Positions 44,215 to 54,510 are shown, counted from the stretch's first letter. The stretch: DNA of 64,000 nt from Mycolicibacterium sp. GF69 (GCF_003284965.1 NZ_QMEW01000003.1:1-64000), one strand, 5' to 3'. Numbers and translations: made by a program. The notes: generated from the letters alone by a model not told the origin.

Positions 44215-44316
44215 GTGCAGTCCTTCCTTAGCGGAAGGCGTCCTTGACTCCGTCGAGCGTGGCGGCTACCAGGACGGATCAAACCCCCCGGAAACCGTTG
44301 CAACGCCTCTCGACCA
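44215..44316 (-). promoter_or_regulatory. Candidate S-adenosylhomocysteine (SAH) riboswitch and anti-SD switch of metH
   Basis: The minus-strand leader can form P1 (GTCGAG 44314-44309 with CTCGAC 44257-44252), the conserved AGGCGTTGCAACGG after P1 (compare SAH aptamers GGCGCUGCAACGG), CCACGCTCG before the P1 3' strand, and a pseudoknot AGGCGT (44308-44303) with ACGCCT (44241-44236). The same ACGCCTTCC also pairs as CCTTCC (44238-44233) with the GGAAGG of the Shine-Dalgarno (44227-44222). The two pairings share three bases and exclude each other, so SAH binding would expose the ribosome binding site. SAH riboswitches are known upstream of metH and ahcY in other bacteria. Confidence 0.72.
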
Positions 44317-44320
44317 GGTA

Positions 44321-44326
44321 AGTCTA
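44321..44326 (-). promoter_or_regulatory. Probable -10 box of the metH promoter
   Basis: TAGACT on the minus strand fits TANNNT. Transcription would start about seven bases later, close to 44314, which is the first base of P1 of the riboswitch, so the leader begins with the aptamer. Confidence 0.5.
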
Positions 44327-44646
44327 CGTCGTCACCGGATCGACGTCTGGGACGCCAACTCGTCGCCGCGGCCGACCCCAACCCGCTCGGCGCCGACGTT
44401 GCCCTCGGGCCAGGGGCCGCCGATCGTGTCGGCAACGTCGTACACACGAGTCTTAACCAGATTGCAGCCGAACGCATTCCGTCCCGATCACATCGGTCGG
44501 TTCTCGTCGTTACCCGTCGCGCCGGCCCCGACGGTGTCATACGTGCGATCGGTCACCTCAGCCACGAATACAGGGTAGTCGCCATATCAAATCAGCTCGT
44601 GTGGCGATGGCGCTCCTACCCGCCGCACAGGGCTTACGCTGGCGTT
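44327..44646. other. Intergenic region between metH leader and the PAC2 gene
   Basis: 320 bp without a credible gene. It must contain the promoter of the PAC2 gene (start GTG 44647) and the upstream part of the metH promoter. Open frames on both strands here show no codon bias or family resemblance. I see no other regulatory structure. Confidence 0.4.
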
Positions 44647-45516
44647 GTGACCTTGTCGGATGCGAGCGGTTTCAAACCGCCCGAACTGAACGACACGATC
44701 GTCGTCGCAGCGTTCGAAGGCTGGAACGACGCCGGTGATGCGGCCAGCGACGCGGTGGAACACCTGGACGACATCTGGGAGGCCGAGACGATCGTCGACA
44801 TCGATGACGAGGCGTACTACGACTACCAGGTGAACCGGCCGGTGATCCGGCAGGTCGACGGGGTCACGCGGGAGCTGGTGTGGCCGTCGATGCGGATTTC
44901 GCATTGTCGCCCGCCGGGGTCCGACCGCGACATCGTGCTGATGCACGGCGTCGAGCCCAACATGCGCTGGCGCACGTTCTGCTCGGAGTTGTTGGCGATC
45001 GCCGACAAGCTCAACGTCCAGACCGTAGTCATCCTCGGCGCCCTGCTGGCCGACACGCCGCACACCCGCCCGGTGCCCGTGTCGGGGGCGGCGTACTCGT
45101 CGGACTCGGCGAAGGTGTTCGGGCTGGAAGAGACGCGCTACGAGGGGCCGACCGGTATCGCCGGGGTGTTCCAGGATGCGTGTGTGCGGGCGGGCATCCC
45201 CGCGGTGACATTCTGGGCCGCGGTCCCGCACTACGTCTCTCAGCCCCCGAATCCGAAGGCCACGGTCGCGCTGCTGCGCCGCGTCGAGGATGTGCTCGAC
45301 ATCGAGGTGCCGCTGGCCGACCTGCCGGCGGCGGCCGAGGAGTGGGAGCAGGCGGTGTCGGAGATGACCGCCGAGGACGACGAGATCGCCGAATACGTCC
45401 AATCGCTGGAGGAACGCGGCGACGCCGAGGTCGACATGCACGAGGTGCTCGGCAAGATCGACGGCGACGCGCTGGCGGCGGAGTTCGAGCGCTACCTGCG
45501 CCGCCGAGGGCGGTAG
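44647..45516 (+). CDS. PAC2-family protein (Rv2125-type)
   Basis: The 289-residue product has the PAC2 fold known from proteasome assembly chaperones: IVVAAFEGWNDAGDAASDAVEHL near the start, HGVEPNMRWRTFCSEL, VVILGALLADTPHTRP and FWAAVPHYVSQPPNPKATVAL, then a helical tail. Bacterial members are not shown to assist proteasome assembly; nearby Pup-proteasome genes make it tempting but it is inference. Start GTG 44647. Confidence 0.85.
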   Translation: MTLSDASGFKPPELNDTIVVAAFEGWNDAGDAASDAVEHLDDIWEAETIVDIDDEAYYDYQVNRPVIRQVDGVTRELVWPSMRISHCRPPGSDRDIVLMHGVEPNMRWRTFCSELLAIADKLNVQTVVILGALLADTPHTRPVPVSGAAYSSDSAKVFGLEETRYEGPTGIAGVFQDACVRAGIPAVTFWAAVPHYVSQPPNPKATVALLRRVEDVLDIEVPLADLPAAAEEWEQAVSEMTAEDDEIAEYVQSLEERGDAEVDMHEVLGKIDGDALAAEFERYLRRRGR

Positions 45517-45582
45517 CCCGACTGACGACCGCCGAGGGCGGTAGCCCGACAGACGACCACCGAGGGCGGTAGCCCGGCTCAG
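45501..45582. repeat. Three tandem copies of a 28-bp unit at the end of the PAC2 gene
   Basis: The unit CCGCCGAGGGCGGTAGCCCG plus eight bases (ACTGACGA in copy 1) recurs at 45501, 45529 and, shortened, at 45557. The first copy includes the PAC2 stop TAG. Each unit can form a small hairpin (CCGCC-GAG-GGCGG). The repeats separate two convergent genes and may act as a bidirectional terminator. Confidence 0.85.
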
Positions 45583-46457
45583 CGCTTTTCCAGCGCCTCG
45601 GTGCGGGCGCTCATCGACCGGCCGAGCCCGGCGACCTCGGCGTCCATCTTCGGCAGCAGTTCGGGTACCGATTTGAGCGTCGTGCGCTCCCCCAACCGCG
45701 ACGACAGCACCGGCTTGAGCCAGCGCAGCAGTCCGACGAAACGTGGGCAGTTGACACGGCGGCTGCGTTCTTCCATCCCTTTGACGAACAGCTCCCCGCA
45801 CTTCTGCACCGAGGTGGTCTTGCCCAGCGGGCCGGGCAACGTGTCCAGCATTTTGCGGACGCTCGGCAGATCCGACTTGCTCTCCTGCACCAGCGGCGTG
45901 TCGATCCAGAGCATGTGGGCCGATCCGACGTCGACGCCCTGGTGGGCGACCTCGAGGCGCAAGGCGTTCGCGAAGTGTTCGACGGCGGCCTTCGACGCGT
46001 CGTAGGGCGCCATGCCGGCAGATGCGGCGTAGGCGGCCGCCGACGAGACGATCAGCACGTAACCGCGGCGGTCGATCACCGAGGGCAACGCGGCGCGCAC
46101 GGTGTGGAACACGCCGACGATGTTGACGTCGATGAGAGTTTGGAACGCCACCGGGTCGACCTTCAGGACCGAACCGTAAGTGGCGATGCCCGCGTTTGCC
46201 ATCACGATGTCGATGCCGCCGAACCGCTCGACGCCCTTGGCGACGGCGGACTCCATCGCGGCCAGGTCGCGCACGTCGGCGACGGCCGTCAGCACACCCT
46301 CGTTGCCCAACCGTGCGGCCACTTGCGCAAGCCGGTCCGCGTCGAGATCGGTGAGCACCAGCTTCGCGCCCTTTTCGTGAAGGCGGCGCGCCACCTCTTC
46401 GCCGATACCGTTCGCCCCGCCGGTGATCAGGACGACTTTGCCGTTCACGGAAACCAT
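45579..46457 (-). CDS. Short-chain dehydrogenase/reductase (Rv2129c-type)
   Basis: The 292-residue SDR has VVLITGGANGIGEEVARRL near residue 8, IVMANAGIATYG, VSSAAAYAASAGMAPYDASKAAVE (Ser and YxxxK) and a C-terminal extension. It lies in the mshC-cysQ block. The ATG at 46457 is preferred; a TTG at 46466 also is in frame. The substrate is not known. Confidence 0.88.
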   Translation of the reverse strand: MVSVNGKVVLITGGANGIGEEVARRLHEKGAKLVLTDLDADRLAQVAARLGNEGVLTAVADVRDLAAMESAVAKGVERFGGIDIVMANAGIATYGSVLKVDPVAFQTLIDVNIVGVFHTVRAALPSVIDRRGYVLIVSSAAAYAASAGMAPYDASKAAVEHFANALRLEVAHQGVDVGSAHMLWIDTPLVQESKSDLPSVRKMLDTLPGPLGKTTSVQKCGELFVKGMEERSRRVNCPRFVGLLRWLKPVLSSRLGERTTLKSVPELLPKMDAEVAGLGRSMSARTEALEKR

Positions 46458-46491
46458 GGCTGTCAACGTACCCCGGCCGGGGCGGGACGGG

Positions 46492-47730
46492 TCAGAGATT
46501 CACGCCGAGTAGCGCGTCCACGGCAGTCGCCACCGTGCGCCCCGCCTCGGTGTCGTGCCCGCCGTAGGTCAGCGCGTCGGTTGCCCAACCATCCAGGGCG
46601 GCAAGCGCTTTCGGGGTATCGAGGTCGTCGGCGAGGTAACGGCGTACGCGGTCCACCACGTCGACCGCGTCCGGGGCGCCAGGCAGCGCGACCGCGGCAC
46701 GCCACCGGTCCAGCCGCTCGCGCGCCTCGGTGAGCACGGCGTCACTCCAGTGCCGGTCGGCGCGGTAGTGACCGGCGAACAGCCCGAGCCGGATCGCCGC
46801 GGGATCGACGCCCTCGGCACGCAGACGGGAGACCAGCACCAGGTTCCCGCGACTCTTGCTCATCTTGTGACCGTCCCAGCCGATCATGCCCGCGTGCACG
46901 TAGTGGCGGGCGAATCTGCGTTCGCCGGTGACGGATTCGGCGTGGGCGGCCGAGAACTCGTGATGCGGGAAGATCAGGTCGCTGCCGCCGCCCTGGATGT
47001 CGAGGTCGGTGCCGATGCGGCTCAGCGCGATCGCGGCGCATTCCACATGCCACCCGGGGCGTCCGGGCCCGAACGGCGACGGCCAACTCGGCTCGCCGGG
47101 CCGGTGTGCCCGCCACAGCAGCGCGTCGAGTTCGTCACCCTTGCCCGGACGATCGGGATCACCGCCGCGTTCGGCGAACAGCAGCCGCATGGTGTCGCGG
47201 TCATAACCCGACTCGTATCCGAACTGCGCGGTCGCGTCGGCGCGGAAGTAGACGTCGGGGTGCTCGGCGTCCTCGACGACATAGGCGGCACCGGATGCCA
47301 GCAGCTTCTCGACGACCTCGATGACCTCGGCGATGGCCTCGGTGGCCGCGATGTACTCGTGCGGCGGGAGCACCCGCAGCGCCGCCATGTCCTCGTTGAA
47401 CAGCGCGGTTTCCCGGTCGGCCAAGTCGCGCCAGTCGATACCGTCGCGCTGCGCACGCTCGAACAGCGGGTCGTCGACATCGGTGATGTTCTGCACGTAA
47501 TGCACGCGGTGGCCCGCGTCCAGCCAGATGCGGTGCACGAGGTCGAACGCCAGGTAGGTGGCCGCATGGCCGAGATGGGTCGCGTCGTAGGGGGTGATGC
47601 CGCAGACGTACATCGTGGCCGTCTCCCCCGCGCCGACCGGACGGACCTGGCGGTCGGCACTGTCGTAGAGGCGCAGCTGCGGCCCGCGGCCCGGCAAAGC
47701 CGGGACGACGGGAGCCGGCCACGATTTCAT
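46492..47730 (-). CDS. mshC: Cysteine-glucosaminyl-inositol ligase MshC (mycothiol synthesis)
   Basis: This 412-residue cysteinyl-tRNA-synthetase-like ligase makes Cys-GlcN-Ins from cysteine and GlcN-Ins with ATP. Motifs: [19 protein letters not shown] (HIGH-like, zinc Cys), [33 protein letters not shown], and [10 protein letters not shown]. The ATG at 47730 (MKSWPAP) matches the family start. Essential for mycothiol. Confidence 0.96.
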   Translation of the reverse strand: MKSWPAPVVPALPGRGPQLRLYDSADRQVRPVGAGETATMYVCGITPYDATHLGHAATYLAFDLVHRIWLDAGHRVHYVQNITDVDDPLFERAQRDGIDWRDLADRETALFNEDMAALRVLPPHEYIAATEAIAEVIEVVEKLLASGAAYVVEDAEHPDVYFRADATAQFGYESGYDRDTMRLLFAERGGDPDRPGKGDELDALLWRAHRPGEPSWPSPFGPGRPGWHVECAAIALSRIGTDLDIQGGGSDLIFPHHEFSAAHAESVTGERRFARHYVHAGMIGWDGHKMSKSRGNLVLVSRLRAEGVDPAAIRLGLFAGHYRADRHWSDAVLTEARERLDRWRAAVALPGAPDAVDVVDRVRRYLADDLDTPKALAALDGWATDALTYGGHDTEAGRTVATAVDALLGVNL

Positions 47731-47821
47731 AGCGTCGACTCTAGGCATCGCCCTGACCGACAGACAGAAGAGGGGCGAGCGCCTGTTTCATTCCCGGTCC
47801 GGTCCCGTTGCATCCCGCAAG

Positions 47822-48601
47822 TCAGTCCCGCCAGCGGCTCCGATACGCCGACCGGATCTCGTCGAGCAGCGGCTCGCTCAGCTCCGGCCGACACATCAGC
47901 AGGTCGGGCAGATAGGGGTCGCGCCGGTTGTAGATCAGCTCCGAGCCGTCCAGGCGCGATGCATGCAGACCGGCGGCCTGCACCACCCCGGCCGGTGCCG
48001 CCGAATCCCACTCCCACTGCCCGCCGGCATGCAGATAGGCATCGACGTCGCCGCGCACCACCGCCATCGCCTTGGCGCCGGCCGACCCGATGCGCACCAA
48101 CTGGATGTCCATCCGGTCGCGCAACCACCACAGCACCGGTGGTGGCCGGTTCGCACTCGCGGTGATCAGGATCGGGCCGTGGGCGCGCGGCGGCGGCGGG
48201 TTGACGGTGTCGGTGCGGTAGACCTCGTTGCGGGCCGGCAGCGCGACGGCCGCATCGGTGATCCGCCCGTTCGGACCGCCGTCGCGCCGCCACAGCGCGA
48301 TGTGCACCGCCCAGTCCGTTCGCCGCGGCATGGAGAACTCGTGGGTGCCGTCGACCGGGTCGACGATCCAGACCCGGTCGGCGTCCACGCGCGACAGATC
48401 GTCGACGGCCTCTTCGGAGAGCACCGCGTCGTCGGGTCGCGCGGCAGCAAGCCGGTCGAGAATCAGCTTGTTGGCCAGCTTGTCACCGGCGTCACCCAGG
48501 TCGTAGGGGTCGTAGAAACCGACCTCCGCACGGACCTTCACCAGCATCTCGCCCGCCTCGGCGGCCACCTCGGCGGCCAGCGCCGCATCGGTCAGGCTCA
48601 T
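47822..48601 (-). CDS. cysQ: 3'-phosphoadenosine-5'-phosphate phosphatase CysQ
   Basis: The 259-residue inositol monophosphatase-like enzyme has [25 protein letters not shown] (metal-binding Asp, Asp, Thr) and [17 protein letters not shown] (last metal Asp). It removes the 3'-phosphate of PAP in sulfate assimilation and sulfation. It precedes mshC in the transcript by 91 bp. Confidence 0.93.
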   Translation of the reverse strand: MSLTDAALAAEVAAEAGEMLVKVRAEVGFYDPYDLGDAGDKLANKLILDRLAAARPDDAVLSEEAVDDLSRVDADRVWIVDPVDGTHEFSMPRRTDWAVHIALWRRDGGPNGRITDAAVALPARNEVYRTDTVNPPPPRAHGPILITASANRPPPVLWWLRDRMDIQLVRIGSAGAKAMAVVRGDVDAYLHAGGQWEWDSAAPAGVVQAAGLHASRLDGSELIYNRRDPYLPDLLMCRPELSEPLLDEIRSAYRSRWRD

Positions 48602-48649
48602 CAGGTCAGTATCACCAATGACCTTGGCGCCGACGGCACAGGATCGAGG

Positions 48650-49483
48650 TCAGAACGCCGGCCACGGGATCGGACGTCGCCGATCGGGCGCGGGCATCAC
48701 CGGATCATCCAGCAGCGCACGCGTTCTCGCGAGCAACGCGACGATCTCCCGCTCGGTGATGTGGGCGGACAGTTCATCGGCCAATCCGTTCCGTAACCGG
48801 TCACGCAGCGCGCCGACCGACTCGAGCGTCTGGTCGTCGACGGGCTTACCGGCCCAGCCCCACAACACGGTGCGTAATTTGTCCTCGACGTGCAACGTCA
48901 CCCCGTGGTCCACGCCGTAGACGCGCCCGTCGACCCCGCACAGGATGTGGCCGCCCTTGCGGTCGGCGTTGTTGACAAGCACGTCGAACACCGCCATCCG
49001 GCGCAACCGGTCGTCGTCGGCGTGCACCAGAATGACCTCGCCGCCGGCGTAGTCGTAGGCCTGCAGGATCGGCAGAAAGCCCGGCGGGATCCGGCCTGCG
49101 GGCAGTAGATCTACCAGGTCCGGACCTGAGGGCTGTTCCTCGTCGACCTCATCGCCCGGCTGGTCCACCCACAGCTGGACCATGCCCTCACCTGCGGGCC
49201 CACTGCGAATGATGGTGTGGGGCACAACATTCCATCCCAATGCTGCCGACACCAGGTAAGCACCGCGTTCCCGGCCCGCCAATGTGCCGTCGGGGAAGTC
49301 CCACAGCGGCGCCTCGCCCGCAACCGGCTTGTAGACGCAATGCACTTGCTGCTCACCGAGGTTCGCCTCGCACAGGAAGGTCGCGTTGCTGGCCGAACGG
49401 ATGCGTCCGATGACGGTCAGCTCGCCGCGCTGCAGCACCTCCTCGCGAACGGCGTCGGACCCGGCGTCAGATGTCGACGTCAT
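48650..49483 (-). CDS. SCO1664-family protein (Rv2133c-type)
   Basis: The 277-residue protein has LGEQQVHCVYKPVAGEAPLWDFPDGTL near residue 45 and AVFDVLVNNADRKGGHIL then YGVDHGVTLH, the pattern of a PI3/4-kinase-like fold family (SCO1664 type) of unknown activity. It overlaps the preceding DUF3090 gene by 17 bp, so they are co-translated and probably work together. Confidence 0.85.
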   Translation of the reverse strand: MTSTSDAGSDAVREEVLQRGELTVIGRIRSASNATFLCEANLGEQQVHCVYKPVAGEAPLWDFPDGTLAGRERGAYLVSAALGWNVVPHTIIRSGPAGEGMVQLWVDQPGDEVDEEQPSGPDLVDLLPAGRIPPGFLPILQAYDYAGGEVILVHADDDRLRRMAVFDVLVNNADRKGGHILCGVDGRVYGVDHGVTLHVEDKLRTVLWGWAGKPVDDQTLESVGALRDRLRNGLADELSAHITEREIVALLARTRALLDDPVMPAPDRRRPIPWPAF

Positions 49484-50054
49484 CGTCGGACTCGGCGAAG
49501 GCGCCGCGCCGGTAGCCGTTGGTGCGCACGCAGATGTGCCCTTCGGGGTCCAGCGGCTCGTCGCACAACGGACACGGCGGTCGGCCTGCCGAGATTACCC
49601 GGTTCGACCGTGTCGCGAATTCGCGCGCCGACTCGGGGCTGAGGAAGACGCGAACCGCGTCGGGGCCCTCCTCGGCGTCGTCGAGCACCACCGACGCGTC
49701 GAACTCGGTCTCCGACACCGCGAGCAGTTCGACGACCACGGTCTGCGCCTCGGAGTCCCAACCCAGACCCATCGTGCCCACCCGGAACTCCGCGTCGACC
49801 GGGGTGATCAGCGGACTGAGATCCTCCACCTCGCCGGTATCGGGCGGGATCGGCGTGCCGAACCGGCGATTGATCTCGAGCAGCAGCGCGGCGATCCGCT
49901 CTGCGAGCACGGCGACCTGCTGCTTCTCCAGCACCACCGAAACGACTCGCTTGTCGTGCACAGCCTGCAGATAGAACGTGCGATTGCCGGGTTGACCGAC
50001 GGTCCCGGCCACGAAGCGGTCGGGTGTGCGGAAGACGTGGATTGCGCGGGCCAT
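49467..50054 (-). CDS. DUF3090 family protein with C-terminal zinc-ribbon (Rv2134c-type)
   Basis: The 195-residue protein starts MARAIHVFRTPDRFVAGTVG and ends with a CPLCDEPLDPEGHICVRTNGYRR stretch (Cys-x2-Cys ... His-x-Cys), a plausible zinc-binding knuckle. The partner of the SCO1664-like gene in many actinobacteria. Function unknown. The ATG at 50054 gives the length of the tuberculosis homologue. Confidence 0.88.
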   Translation of the reverse strand: MARAIHVFRTPDRFVAGTVGQPGNRTFYLQAVHDKRVVSVVLEKQQVAVLAERIAALLLEINRRFGTPIPPDTGEVEDLSPLITPVDAEFRVGTMGLGWDSEAQTVVVELLAVSETEFDASVVLDDAEEGPDAVRVFLSPESAREFATRSNRVISAGRPPCPLCDEPLDPEGHICVRTNGYRRGAFAESDDDVDI

Positions 50055-50100
50055 GGCACTTTTCAAAATACCTGTTACGGCTCGTCAGCCGTAATCGCGA

Positions 50101-50817
50101 TCAGCCGGTCGATCCGCCGACGACTGCGTCCTCCGGGGGCACGTCCCCCTCCGCTGAGCCGGCCTGGCCGTCGGTCGGTGCCGGTTTGGGCAGCAGGCCG
50201 GACGTCAGTTGGTCACCGGTGTGGTTGACGTGGATCACGAACGGCCGCACCGCCGTGTACCGGATCACGCTCACCGAAGCCGGGTCGGCGGTGATCCGTT
50301 GGAAGCTGTCGAGATGGGTGCCGAGCGCGTCGGCGACGACGGCCTTGATCACGTCGCCGTGTGTGCAGGCGACCCACAACACGTCGCCCTCATGCTGTTG
50401 TGCCAGCCGACGATCGTGCTCGCGTACCGCCGCTACCGCGCGGGCCTGCACGTGGGCCAGCCCCTCCCCGTCCGGGAACACCGCGGCGCTCGGCTGCTGC
50501 TGGACCACCGACCACAGTGGTTCCTTCACCAGCTCGGCGATTTTGCGTCCGGTCCAGGTGCCGTAGTCGACCTCGGAGATCCGCTCGTCGACGATCGGCG
50601 TCAAGTCCAGCGCGGCGGCCAGCGGTTCCACCGTGCGTTCGCACCGCAGCAGCGGCGAGCGCACGATCGCGCGGATGGGTAGCGAGCCGATCCGCGCCGC
50701 CAACTGCTGCGCCTGCTCGCGTCCCCGGTCGTCGAGGTCGACGCCCTCGGACCGGCCCGCGAGCGTGTGGGCGGTGTTGGACGTCGAGCGGCCGTGCCGC
50801 AACAAAATCACCGTCAT
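50101..50817 (-). CDS. Histidine phosphatase (phosphoglycerate mutase-like, Rv2135c-type)
   Basis: The 238-residue enzyme shows [13 protein letters not shown] (catalytic His), [26 protein letters not shown] and [16 protein letters not shown] (second His). It is probably a broad-specificity phosphatase. ATG 50817 overlaps the uppP stop (ATGA), coupling it to undecaprenyl-phosphate recycling, though a direct link is not shown. Confidence 0.88.
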   Translation of the reverse strand: MTVILLRHGRSTSNTAHTLAGRSEGVDLDDRGREQAQQLAARIGSLPIRAIVRSPLLRCERTVEPLAAALDLTPIVDERISEVDYGTWTGRKIAELVKEPLWSVVQQQPSAAVFPDGEGLAHVQARAVAAVREHDRRLAQQHEGDVLWVACTHGDVIKAVVADALGTHLDSFQRITADPASVSVIRYTAVRPFVIHVNHTGDQLTSGLLPKPAPTDGQAGSAEGDVPPEDAVVGGSTG

Positions 50818-51644
50818 GTCGCGGCCACCACGCCCGTGCCCAGCAGGATCAGCACCACGGTTCCCAGGATGACGCGATACGCGACGAACCAGTACATGCT
50901 GTGCCGGACCAGGAACCGCAGGAACCACGCCACTGCGGCGAAGCCGACGACGAACGCGATCACGGTGGCGACGAGTAACTGCGGGCCGGTGGCACTCATC
51001 CCCTCGCCGACAGGGTGAAACGCGTCGGGCAGTGAAAACAGCCCGGAGGCGAACACCGCCGGGATGGCCAACAGGAAGCCGAATCGGGCGGCCAGCTCGC
51101 GGTTGAGTCCACAGAAGAGCCCCGCGCTGATCGTCGCGCCGGAACGGGAGACACCGGGCAGCAGCGCAAGGCACTGCGCCAGACCGACGATGATGCTGTC
51201 CTTCCACGTCAGCTGTTCGACCGCGCGGGTTTGGCGGCCGAAATACTCGGCGGCGGCGATGACGGCGGAGAACACGATCAGCGCGATCGCGATGGCCCAC
51301 AGATTACGTGCGCCCGTGCGGATTTCGTCCTTGAACAACAGGCCGAGAACACCGATCGGGATGGTGCCGATGATCACGTACCAGCCCAGCCAGTAGTCGG
51401 CGGTGCGGTGCGCGGTGACGAACAACCCGTTGAACCACGCCTTGACGATGCGGCCGATGTCCTTCGCGAAATAGAGCAGCACCGCGAACTCGGTACCGAT
51501 CTGGGTGACGGCGGTGAACGACGCGCCCGCGTCATCGGTGAAGAACACGCGCGAGGTGATGGCCAGATGACCAGACGACGAGACGGGCAGGAATTCGGTC
51601 AGACCCTGCACTATCGCGAGGACGACGACCTGTACCCACGACAT
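50814..51644 (-). CDS. uppP: Undecaprenyl-diphosphatase UppP (BacA)
   Basis: The 276-residue membrane enzyme has [15 protein letters not shown] near residue 15 and [16 protein letters not shown] near residue 150, both required for phosphatase activity. It recycles lipid carrier for peptidoglycan and gives bacitracin resistance. Start ATG 51644. Confidence 0.96.
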   Translation of the reverse strand: MSWVQVVVLAIVQGLTEFLPVSSSGHLAITSRVFFTDDAGASFTAVTQIGTEFAVLLYFAKDIGRIVKAWFNGLFVTAHRTADYWLGWYVIIGTIPIGVLGLLFKDEIRTGARNLWAIAIALIVFSAVIAAAEYFGRQTRAVEQLTWKDSIIVGLAQCLALLPGVSRSGATISAGLFCGLNRELAARFGFLLAIPAVFASGLFSLPDAFHPVGEGMSATGPQLLVATVIAFVVGFAAVAWFLRFLVRHSMYWFVAYRVILGTVVLILLGTGVVAAT

Positions 51645-51687
51645 CGCCGGCACGTCCGTCACGACGACGACCGTACCGTGAGCGGCG

Positions 51688-51996
51688 TTAGCGGCCGGTC
51701 CGCGCCACCGGCTCGGCGGCGGCCACCAGATCGCGCACCGCCGCGCCCACACTGCGCCGGTCGGTCACGTCGATGTCGGTGAGCTTGCGGCTGGACACCG
51801 CCACGACGTCTTCTTCGAGCGGAACCGGGCCGGCCAGCCGAGGACGGTAGACCTCGACGACCAGCGTCTGCCGCTCGACATGGAACGAGAAGCTCCGGCC
51901 GTCGCCCACCTGGCCGAAACCGCTGGCATGGACACCGGTGGTCATGTCCTCGATCGCAAAGTCCGCGCCCAGTTCGCGGTCGGCGGCCAGCGTCAT
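51688..51996 (-). CDS. Conserved hypothetical protein (Rv2137c-type)
   Basis: The approximately 102-residue protein includes [29 protein letters not shown] and [15 protein letters not shown]. No known domain. Start ATG 51996 is chosen; an upstream in-frame start at 52053 is possible. It precedes uppP and is divergent from lppL. Confidence 0.75.
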   Translation of the reverse strand: MTLAADRELGADFAIEDMTTGVHASGFGQVGDGRSFSFHVERQTLVVEVYRPRLAGPVPLEEDVVAVSSRKLTDIDVTDRRSVGAAVRDLVAAAEPVARTGR

Positions 51997-52125
51997 GATC
52001 GCACCATACCGCCGGACCGTCCGCCGTTTGGGAGGGCACGGCGAGTGGCGCAAGACCCACCCTCGACCGTCTGCCTAGACTGACGATCCAGTCGCTTCAC
52101 CGTACGCACGACCGAGAGCTACCCC

Positions 52126-53181
52126 TTGCCGCCGTTGATAAACACCTCGAATCAGCATTTTCGATGGATCGTGACGATGCTGGCAATTTTTCTGGTCGCT
52201 GGCTGCTCGGCCGGGTCGTCCGATGCGCCGCCGACCATCGCACCCGCTCAGGCGGCGGTGTCGCCGCCGGTCACCGCCCGACCCGACGGTGTGGTGCGAC
52301 CGATGGCCGGCCATGCGCAGGCGGCGGTCGTCGACGCGGGCAGCGGTTCGTTGGCCGTGCTGGCGCCAGATCCGGCGGGCCAGTCGCTGCTCACGGTGTT
52401 CTCGAAGGCCGATGACGAGATCGCCACGGTGCCGCTGTCCACCGCCGCGACGGCGTTGACCGGTGACGGCGACGGCCACCTCTACGCGGCGACCCGGGGC
52501 GGCTACCACCGGATCGACCTCGCCGACCGCACCGCGACCAAGATCGACATCGCAGATCACCCGGACACCGATTTCACTGCGATCGCGCGCCGCGCGGACG
52601 GCCGACTGGTGCTCGGCAGCGCCGACGGCGCGGTCTACACCCTGGCCCCCGAGACGCCGGCTTCCGGCGCTGCCGTCGAAGCGCAGCTGAAGATCTTCGC
52701 CCGCGTCGACGCCCTTGCCGCCCATCAGAACACGGCTTTCGTACTCGACCGCGGCCAGACATCGGTGACGGCGTTGACCGAGAGCGGCGCCGAACAGGCG
52801 CAGGCGCTGCGTGCCGGCGAGGGCGCGACGACGATGGTCGCCGACACCGCCGGGCGGGTGCTGGTCGCCGATACCCGCGGCGAGGGTTTGTTGGTTTTCG
52901 GCTCCGACCCGCTGATCCTGCGGCAGCGTTACCCGGTGCGCGGCGCGCCCTTCGGCCTGGTCGGATCCTCGACGCTGACCTGGGTGTCGCAGACGGCGAC
53001 CAACGAGGTTGTTGGCTACGATCTGGCCACCGGCATCCCCGTCGAGAAGGTGCGATTTCGAACCGTGCAGCAACCGAACTGCCTGGCTTATGACGAATCC
53101 TCTGGCACGCTGTACGTGGTGTCCGGATCGGGAGCGGGTGTGCAGGTGATCGAAGACGCGGCGAGCGGGCGCCACCGATGA
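52126..53181 (+). CDS. lppL: Lipoprotein LppL-type, beta-propeller-like
   Basis: The 351-residue protein has a lipoprotein signal peptide (FRWIVTMLAIFLVAGC, Cys near residue 27) and a series of repeated strands such as SGSLAVLAPD, DGHLYAATRGGYHRIDLA, ADGRLVLGSADGAVYTLA and AGRVLVADTRGEGLLVFG, the pattern of a seven-bladed propeller. Probably surface-exposed and binding, function unknown. Start is TTG at 52126. The stop overlaps the next gene by ATGA. Confidence 0.85.
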   Translation: MPPLINTSNQHFRWIVTMLAIFLVAGCSAGSSDAPPTIAPAQAAVSPPVTARPDGVVRPMAGHAQAAVVDAGSGSLAVLAPDPAGQSLLTVFSKADDEIATVPLSTAATALTGDGDGHLYAATRGGYHRIDLADRTATKIDIADHPDTDFTAIARRADGRLVLGSADGAVYTLAPETPASGAAVEAQLKIFARVDALAAHQNTAFVLDRGQTSVTALTESGAEQAQALRAGEGATTMVADTAGRVLVADTRGEGLLVFGSDPLILRQRYPVRGAPFGLVGSSTLTWVSQTATNEVVGYDLATGIPVEKVRFRTVQQPNCLAYDESSGTLYVVSGSGAGVQVIEDAASGRHR

Positions 53182-53441
53182 GCGCCATACACCGCGGCCG
53201 GATGCCATCAGGCTGGGAAGAGGTCGTCAAGGCCGATCCGACCGACGACTACGAGTGGATTCCACTGCGGCTGCCGCCTGATGTGACGCGCGTCAGCGCA
53301 TCGACCCGGTTGTCGATCGAGGCCGAATACCGCGGTTGGGAACTCACCCGCGTCCGGCTGTACACCGACGGTTCGCGGCGGGTGTTGCTGCGGCGCAAGA
53401 AGACCGGTCGGGCAGGCCTGGCCGAGCAGCCCGCACAGTGA
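53178..53441 (+). CDS. DUF5703-type small conserved protein
   Basis: The 87-residue product includes [38 protein letters not shown]. Its ATG overlaps the lppL stop. It lies between lppL and pyrD; no function known. Confidence 0.82.
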   Translation: MSAIHRGRMPSGWEEVVKADPTDDYEWIPLRLPPDVTRVSASTRLSIEAEYRGWELTRVRLYTDGSRRVLLRRKKTGRAGLAEQPAQ

Positions 53442-53445
53442 CCCG

Positions 53446-54510
53446 ATGATGTATCGCACGCTGCGGCGGGCGCTGTTCCTCGTGGCGCCCGAACGGATTC
53501 ACACGTGGGTGTTCGCGGCGCTTCGTGCCGCCACGTTCCTGCCGTGGCCGCGGCACGCGCTGAAGCGCTGGCTGGGACCGCGGGATTCGGTGCTGGCCAG
53601 CACGGTGTTCGGCGTCCGGTTCCCCGGGCCGCTCGGCTTGGCCGCCGGTTTCGACAAGAACGGCAGCGGACTGCGGACCTGGGGCGCGCTCGGCTTCGGG
53701 TACGCCGAGGTGGGCACGGTGACCGCGCAGGCCCAGCCCGGCAATCCCAAACCGCGGATGTTCCGTCTGCCCGAAGACCACGCGGTGTTGAACCGGATGG
53801 GTTTCAACAACCACGGCGCGGGTGAACTCGCCCTCCAACTGGCCCGCCATCGGCCCGACGTGCCGGTCGGGGTGAACATCGGCAAGACGAAACTCACCCC
53901 CGCCGACGAGGCGGTCCAGGACTACGCGGCGTCCGCCCGCCTGCTCGGACCGCTCGCCTCGTTCGTCGTGGTCAACGTCAGCTCACCGAACACCCCCGGC
54001 CTGCGTGACCTGCAGGCGGTGCAGTCGTTACGGCCGATCCTGACCGCGGTGCTGGCCGAGACATCGACCCCGGTGCTGGTGAAAATCGCACCTGATCTGT
54101 CCGACCACGATGTCGACGAGATCGCCGACCTGGCAGTCGAACTCGGTCTCGCCGGCATCGTCGCCACCAACACCACCGCCTCGCGCGAGGGGCTGGCCAC
54201 CCCGGGCGTCGACGAGCTCGGACCGGGCGGCATCTCGGGGCGGCCGGTCGCGATGCGCTCGGCCGAGGTGCTGCGCAGGCTCTACCGGCGCGTCGGCGAC
54301 CGCCTGGTGCTGATCAGCGTGGGCGGCATCGAAACCGCCGACGACGCCTGGGACCGGATCGTCTCCGGCGCCTCATTGCTGCAGGGCTACACGGGTTTCG
54401 TGTACGGCGGCGGGCTGTGGGCCAAAGGCATCCACGACGGGATTGCCCGCCGCCTCCACGAGGGCGGCTTCGCGTCCTTGGCCGACGCGGTCGGCTCGGC
54501 GACTCAGTAG
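53446..54510 (+). CDS. pyrD: Dihydroorotate dehydrogenase (quinone, class 2) PyrD
   Basis: The 354-residue membrane-associated flavoenzyme shows [52 protein letters not shown], and [17 protein letters not shown]. An N-terminal amphipathic part characteristic of class 2 is present. It passes electrons to quinone in pyrimidine synthesis. The end overlaps a small gene on the other strand. Confidence 0.96.
   Translation: MMYRTLRRALFLVAPERIHTWVFAALRAATFLPWPRHALKRWLGPRDSVLASTVFGVRFPGPLGLAAGFDKNGSGLRTWGALGFGYAEVGTVTAQAQPGNPKPRMFRLPEDHAVLNRMGFNNHGAGELALQLARHRPDVPVGVNIGKTKLTPADEAVQDYAASARLLGPLASFVVVNVSSPNTPGLRDLQAVQSLRPILTAVLAETSTPVLVKIAPDLSDHDVDEIADLAVELGLAGIVATNTTASREGLATPGVDELGPGGISGRPVAMRSAEVLRRLYRRVGDRLVLISVGGIETADDAWDRIVSGASLLQGYTGFVYGGGLWAKGIHDGIARRLHEGGFASLADAVGSATQ

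Noticed and set aside
44234..44316. A SAM-IV or cobalamin riboswitch upstream of metH
   Set aside because: The core blocks and the distal pseudoknot fit the SAH aptamer better; no B12 box such as GCCACTG was seen.
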